From contig NC_084463.1 of the NCBI RefSeq assembly GCF_027409185.1, positions 67,379,852 through 67,443,851 on the forward strand: a DNA stretch of 64,000 nucleotides. The letters run 5' to 3'. The notes beneath the pieces were generated by a model. That model searched no databases, was not told where the DNA came from, and worked only from the letters and a program-made list of their open reading frames with translations. Every line of letters starts with the position of its first letter. Within the stretch, counting starts at the first letter, position 1. Positions 59,050-64,000 of the stretch are shown here, in pieces. The position numbers and the translations under genes were made by a program. Source of the stretch: Cynocephalus volans. Its lineage: Eukaryota > Chordata > Mammalia > Dermoptera > Cynocephalidae.

Positions 59050-60030
59050 CTGCATGTTCCTTAATTGCGCTTTCACGTTTGGAATGCCCCTGTCCCTGAA
59101 GCCCGCAGGCAGCGGAAACCGCTGGGGCGAATGTGCAGGGGCTGCAGACGGGAGGCTGCAGACCGGGCAGGGCTACCCGGGCAGGCCACCGTTCGGGATT
59201 GCACAAGAGTTCAGGCGATGCTGTGGGCTTCCAAATTTGTACAGCTGCGGCACTCTGCGACGTGCCACTCCATCTCGAGGCCTCAGGCTTGGGGGCTGGG
59301 GGTAGGGAGGTTCCCCTCCGCAATCCGCTGAAAGCAAGGCAGGAATCACTGCAACTCCTCCGTTCAGGCTGAGGTCGCCACCGCTCCGCTGATGCATATG
59401 TTGCAGCGATGCCTTCCGTCGCGGTCGCGGGGCGGGAAGGGACAGGGTCGGTTGGGAGGAGGCAGGGCGGCGGGACAGGTGTCTGTCCGTGCACTAGAGG
59501 CCCCCATGCTTGACACGGGTCGGTGAGCTCACTAAGGCAGGACCCAGTCGGAGTCGCAGACTGAGAAGGTCAGCCGGTCGCCTGCGCCCGAATATATATA
59601 GAAAGATGCCCGGCTTGCCGCAGGCCGCACCGCGGGGAAGTGGACAGAGGCCGGCGGAAGGCGGCGGGCGGGCTGCCGCGCTGACAGGCGGTCACCGCTG
59701 TAATCGCCTTCAGCTGGAGGTGCCTAGCGCAGGCGGCGATACATGGCCCCGACGGGAGGCGCGCTGCCCGCACCCGGAGCTCCGGGCCCCGCCTAGCGCG
59801 GCAGCCGCGCCTCAGCCCGCACGTCCTCGTCCCTCCGGCCGCCAGCCCGCAGACATGACCGCGAAGCCTCCTCCTGGAATGGGATTTGCTTGAAGATTTT
59901 CTTCATGGAAGCGATGTCCCCCCAGCAGGAGACTCTGGGGGGGCAGCCGGGGCGCTCCTCTTCCCTGACAGGAGTGTCTCTCATCGCCTGATGCCCCAGC
60001 ACCAAGAAGGTGAGGATGCTGAGCGGGGGC
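59050..60030. promoter_or_regulatory. CpG island, ARHGAP20 promoter region
   Basis: This stretch is GC-rich with very dense CG dinucleotides, abruptly bounded by AT-rich DNA. A TATA-like 'aatatatatagaaag' lies at 59591-59605, about 300 bp upstream of the ARHGAP20 start codon, and could place a start site near 59630. Persisting CpG density argues that the island is unmethylated in the germline and probably still used. Confidence 0.8.
59905..60009 (+). CDS. ARHGAP20: ARHGAP20 first coding exon, with in-frame TGA
   Basis: ARHGAP20 is a Rho GTPase-activating protein with PH, Ras-association and RhoGAP domains. The exon encodes MEAMSPQQETLGGQPGR, then SSSLTGVS, then LIA-stop-CPSTKK, and ends at donor gtgagg (60010). 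Length (35 codons) and sequence agree closely with the human N-terminus as remembered, except that codon 29 (59989-59991) is TGA where a glycine is expected. In human a shorter isoform begins at a downstream methionine (MKTLAERRR-type) just after this exon, so a functional protein could still start there. Otherwise this is a decaying duplicate or a sequencing error. No second exon is visible before 64000. Confidence 0.75.
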
Positions 60031-60309
60031 AACAATATTTTTGGTTTATATAATTTTTGTTGATCTGTACTTAAGGGTCTTTAATCCTTCCTGTGTCTGT
60101 TGTGCCCTTTCCTTTCATTGTCCATTCTGCTCCCCATCTTCCAGCTGAAATGGTTCCTTTAGTGTTGTATAATTCTAGGACTGTTGCTATAACATGTAAC
60201 CTTGTCCTAACGAGTTTACATTGTGTAGGAATTCTGAAAAGACAGACTTGCTCCTGTAATAACATTTGAAACTGATGTCCTGTTGTATTTTAGGTGGCTC
60301 TTAACTTTT

Positions 60310-60465
60310 TAAATTTTATTTTCTGTTATGGTAAAAGTCACATAAATTTATAAGTTGAACCATTTTTAAATGTGTAGTCCAGTAGTGTTAAGTACATTCA
60401 CATTGTTGTGAAATCAATCTCCAGAACTTTTTCACCTTGCAAAACTGAAACACTATACCTGTTAG
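60310..60465 (-). mobile_element. LINE-1 (L1M) 3' UTR, antisense
   Basis: 'agttgaaccatttttaaatg', 'agtacattcacattgttgtg' and 'ctccagaactttttcacctt' form the reverse complement of L1M 3' sequence. Confidence 0.7.
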
Positions 60466-60605
60466 GTGGCTCTTAATTTTAAGACTATAGTTTTTGAAAA
60501 CATTTTACAAACACAATACTTTTGGTACTTTTTGGAGGCAATAAGTTTATTTCTTAAGAAAAGATTTTGTCAATGGCTTTAAAATAAAATGTCAAATAGT
60601 GTGTC

Positions 60606-60700
60606 AGCTAGCTGGTTAGCTCAGTTGGTTAGAGTGCGATGTTGATAACACACCAAGGTCAAGGGTTTGAATCCCTGTACCTGCCAGCTGCAAAAAAAAA
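60606..60700 (+). mobile_element. CYN-type SINE monomer
   Basis: 'gctggttagctcagttggtt', 'gatgttgataacacaccaag', 'gggtttgaatccctgtacct' and an A-tail. Flanked by 'aaatag'. This copy is closest to a tRNA-Ile gene. Confidence 0.85.
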
Positions 60701-61339
60701 TAGGGTCCTTAATTTAAAATTAGAGAGTACTTGAGTTATTGTAGCTCAGTAGATTTAGGATGACTGATGTACGTCTTGTCGGCTGTCTTTCGTTATACTT
60801 TTTGGCTGCTATACATTTCATTCTTATTCCAATAATATAAAGTCTTGTAGTCAAAATACATCTCCTTTCTAGCAGGAGGTATCCTGTATATTTTTTACAT
60901 GTTAATGAACTGAAATATAAAAAGTATTGAGTACTTTTTTTATCTTGTCAAGAGATGATATTGAAACTTCTAAAAGAGTAAAATCTGCATTTTAAAAGTT
61001 TTCGTTTTTTAAAAGTCTTTTAGTTCGAAAAGTTTTTATAAAGTATGTCACGAATCCTGAAAACATTTTCAAAAATAGTAAAATCGATAACATAAAAACT
61101 AAAAATCTCTGCTTCACACAAGAACAACAAAAAATTACTTTATGGCAAAAGTCTGGACATAAATGATGAGATGCAGGAAAATACTGAAGAATCTTTAACA
61201 AATGAAGAGATTCCACAACTTGATAAATAAAATGCTAGGAATTCATTAGAAATACTGGCAAATAGCGCACAGAAAAATAATGCTTTCAAAAGATGTTCTG
61301 TTATACATAAATAACAGATGCAACTTAAAACTTCCCCTG

Positions 61340-61800
61340 AGATATTATTTTTTTTCACCTAGTTGATTGGCAGACAGAAAGCCTAATAATATACTTTGTT
61401 GGAGTAGGTATGGAAATTCAATTCTTCTTAAATTTTTTGCAGGAGTATTAATTTGTATAGCTTCTCTGGAGGGTTATTTGGAAATCTCTTTCAAAACTTA
61501 AATGCACCTACTCTTTGATCACTTTCACTTTTAGAAACCTATCCTAGATATATAAATGCGTATGTATATGAACATATGTAAACTAGGCTACTCATTGCAG
61601 GGGTAGCTCTTTCAGTACCTTTGTGTTTTTCATATATACCTCAATGTGGCAGAATCTCTCTGGAAGAATACAGAAACTGGTAACAACACTTGCTTCTTGG
61701 GAGGGAAACTGAGTTTGCTGAAGAGGATCCGAAAGGCAACTTTTTAACAGTATTCTTTACAGAATACATGTCATGCATTACCTGGTAAAATTAATAAGAA
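61340..61800 (+). mobile_element. Old LINE-1 fragment
   Basis: 'ggagggttatttggaaatct', 'aaatgcacctactctttgat' and 'gaaacctatcctagatatat' follow the LINE-1 ORF2 C-terminal region, diverged. Confidence 0.6.
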
Positions 61801-62195
61801 TAACATTGAGTAAGATCCTCTTGGAAGCCATATGTGAAATACATCATCAGTGGACAACCCAGGTGTTTGTACATCACTGTGTCAGTAATGCTGCAGTGTT
61901 TTAGTGTTTGCCACTGAGTTCAAACATCTCTGTCTCGAAAGGAAGTTTTTCTTGCTCTGCCCTCTTTACCCTTGACTAGTTAGGGCAGTCACCCTATTAC
62001 ACATATTTATTCATTCTGTATATATTTTTCTTATCACTTACTACATTTGTGTGATTAAATAGCTAATGTTTTCCACTGGTTTAGTATCTTTTTCCATGGA
62101 TAGAGCCCATGAGGGTTGGAAGCCCACTGCTCTTGAACTGCTGGGTCCCCAGTATGGTCTGTGGTGCCTTCTGTGTTGTTGACCCTCAGTATGTA

Positions 62196-62276
62196 AGAGG
62201 GTACTTCAAAAGTTCATGGAAAAATAGCATTAAAAGATAATGCAAATCTTTCCATGAACTTTTTGAAGTGCCCTTG
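62196..62276. mobile_element. Palindromic mariner-like MITE, copy 4
   Basis: It begins 'agagggtacttcaaaagtt' and ends 'aactttttgaagtgcccttg', with TA at 62194-62195 and 62277-62278. The two arms pair along nearly the whole 81 bp. Confidence 0.8.
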
Positions 62277-62374
62277 TATTTGAATGAGAGAAGAATAGTT
62301 CTAGGATATCAGAGCAAAGCCACAGCCTATCAGGAAAATATTATAAACAATTCTCTTCTCATTCACTTCTGTTC

Positions 62375-62660
62375 CTTTTTTAAAATTTATTACTTTTAAT
62401 TGATATATAATAGTTGTACATATTTATGGGGTACAGGGTGATATTTTGATGCGTGTATATAATGCATAATGATCAAATCAGAGTAATTAGCATATCCATT
62501 ACCTCAAACATTTATCATTTTTTTGTTTTGGGAACATCCCAAATCCTCTCTTCTAACTGTTTGAAATCATACAATAAATTAACTGTACTCACCCTACAGT
62601 GCTATAGACCACTAAAACTTACTCCTCTTATTTAGCTGTAGTTTTGTAATTTTTCAATGG
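62375..62660 (-). mobile_element. LINE-1 (L1MA-type) 3' UTR, antisense
   Basis: 'attgatatataatagttgta', 'gtacagggtgatattttga', 'atgatcaaatcagagtaatt' and 'cactaaaacttactcctctt' match the 3' UTR type also seen at 31315-31440. Confidence 0.8.
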
Positions 62661-64000
62661 CTTCCCTAAAATAAATAAAAAATATAACCTTTTTTGTGTG
62701 TGGGGCTGTTGGGGCATACCTTTTAGGAACCAAAATTAAACATAAAAAAAGGCAAAGATACAAATACCTTCAATTTTTTCAGGTAACATTAGCGGTTTTA
62801 ATGACTTCGCTAAAGCTCTTCAACTAGACCCATCTCACTCTAAGGTTCCACTCTGCAGGATTGTTTTTCTGACCGACCTTTATTCTGTTCTGACAGTCTT
62901 TGGTATCATTGTTCTATGACTTTTTCCTCCTGTTCCTAGGACTGGCTATTATATTTTATTTTGAAGATTTTCAAACCTACAGAAAAGTTGTAAAAAGTAT
63001 ATTTTTGGACACCAAAATATCCACCACCCATATTCTACAATTAACCTTTTACCATATCTCCTTTAAAACATTAACTATTCATGCATCTTTTTTTATTTAG
63101 TGCATTTCAGAGTAAGTTGCCAACGTCATTCCACTTTCCCCTCTACTCTCCAGCTTGCATGGCATCAACTGGAGTTCAGTATTTGTTTATAGGACTCTTT
63201 CTTTGTGTGTTTGTATGTATGGTAGAAATTTATGTACAATAAAATGAACACATCTTCAGTGTAACATCTGAGTTTTGATAAAAGTATACACTTGTATAAC
63301 CCAAGCTTTCATAAAGATACAGAGCATTATCATCACCTCTGAAAGTTTGCTATGTCATTTCCTAGTTCTTTTAGTTTACCGATTTAAATGATTATAAATT
63401 ACTCCTGTTTAATTGTTATGTTTACATTATAGTGATCCTCTCAGTTTACAATTTGATCAGCATTCCTTCTATCATTAGATGAAGTCTGATGAAAGAAGAT
63501 CATTCAACCCAGGATCTTTAAGAACTGACCTAATCATAAAGCCAAAAAGATCAAGTAGGAGTCAGTAATGAAATTGCCAACCCTGGTGGCTGTGTTGGTG
63601 TTCTTTGATAAGCCTTTATGGGGAAAAGAAGGTGTTGCAGTACTGACTGGACTGAAGGAAGCAGGGTGGGGGTCTTATTAACCCCTGTACTCACAGGGAC
63701 CATACAGGTAGCAACTTGTATAGGGTGACAAGCTTCCTGCTATGCTATTCCCTTTGAATTTAGGAGTTTTACTGTCACACAACTTACTCAATTGCTCTCT
63801 GAAGTGAGATAAGGAAATGAGGATTGTCATATTTACTGAGGAAGAACAATAATCATGCATCTTAGAGAACAGTGGTGGAGAAGGGCTTGTGAGGAGCAGG
63901 CATAGCAATTTAGGGCCTGATGTCACCAGTGGGTAATATTCATGAAGTCAAACTCCTGGGGGGTGGAGGAGATGGGGGTGTCCCTTGGGAAGCAGAAATC

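Larger units (their letters stand above)
60010..64000. other. ARHGAP20 intron 1 (start)
   Basis: AT-rich sequence after the donor site, with scattered repeats listed separately. No second coding exon was recognised up to the window edge. 62950-63400 looks like further antisense LINE-1 (weak). Confidence 0.6.

Noticed and set aside
60606-60700. Possible tRNA-Ile gene
   Set aside because: A- and B-box-like blocks are present but it has a poly-A tail, short flanking repeats and seven relatives in the window; it is a SINE.

Overview
The window is nuclear DNA from a placental mammal: AT-rich, full of LINE-1, LINE-2, MIR, MER/Tigger and LTR fragments, with short exons bounded by GT-AG splice sites. 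Eight copies of a tRNA-Ile-derived SINE (monomers and dimers, with A/B-box-like blocks and target-site duplications) point to a colugo (Dermoptera, Galeopterus/Cynocephalus), because SINEs of this kind are the CYN family described from flying lemurs. That identification rests on recall, not on a search.

Layout. 1-9586 is intron 1 of EXPH5 (transcribed leftwards), carrying nested old repeats. The first coding exon of EXPH5 is at 9587-9705 (minus strand), with a CpG-rich stretch just inside intron 1 (8862-9565). From about 10 to 47 kb the DNA is intergenic and repeat-dominated: a 5'-truncated LINE-1 with clean target-site duplications (13727-15799), an ERV2-like solo LTR (27740-28116), a minus-strand LINE-1 carrying an LTR and an RPL18 processed pseudogene (31315-34850), and an older LINE-1 carrying a CYN SINE and a 1.37-kb internally deleted LINE-1 derivative (37410-40360).

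From 47.6 to 56.9 kb GC content rises sharply. This block holds an unprocessed pseudogene of the TBC1D3/USP6NL family of Rab-GAP-like proteins: six recognisable exons with intact splice sites, three in-frame stops and one deletion. A CpG island at 59.05-60.03 kb contains the first coding exon of ARHGAP20 (plus strand, 59905-60009), which here has an in-frame TGA at codon 29. The rest of the window is the start of ARHGAP20 intron 1.

The most notable point is the gene order. EXPH5 and ARHGAP20 sit head-to-head about 50 kb apart. From memory, human and mouse keep them roughly 2 Mb apart in the same orientation, with DDX10, ZC3H12C, RDX and FDX1 between them. One inversion with breakpoints upstream of both genes would give exactly this arrangement. 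A decayed TBC-domain gene lies in the new intergenic space. No prokaryotic operon, CRISPR array or complete intact gene is present.
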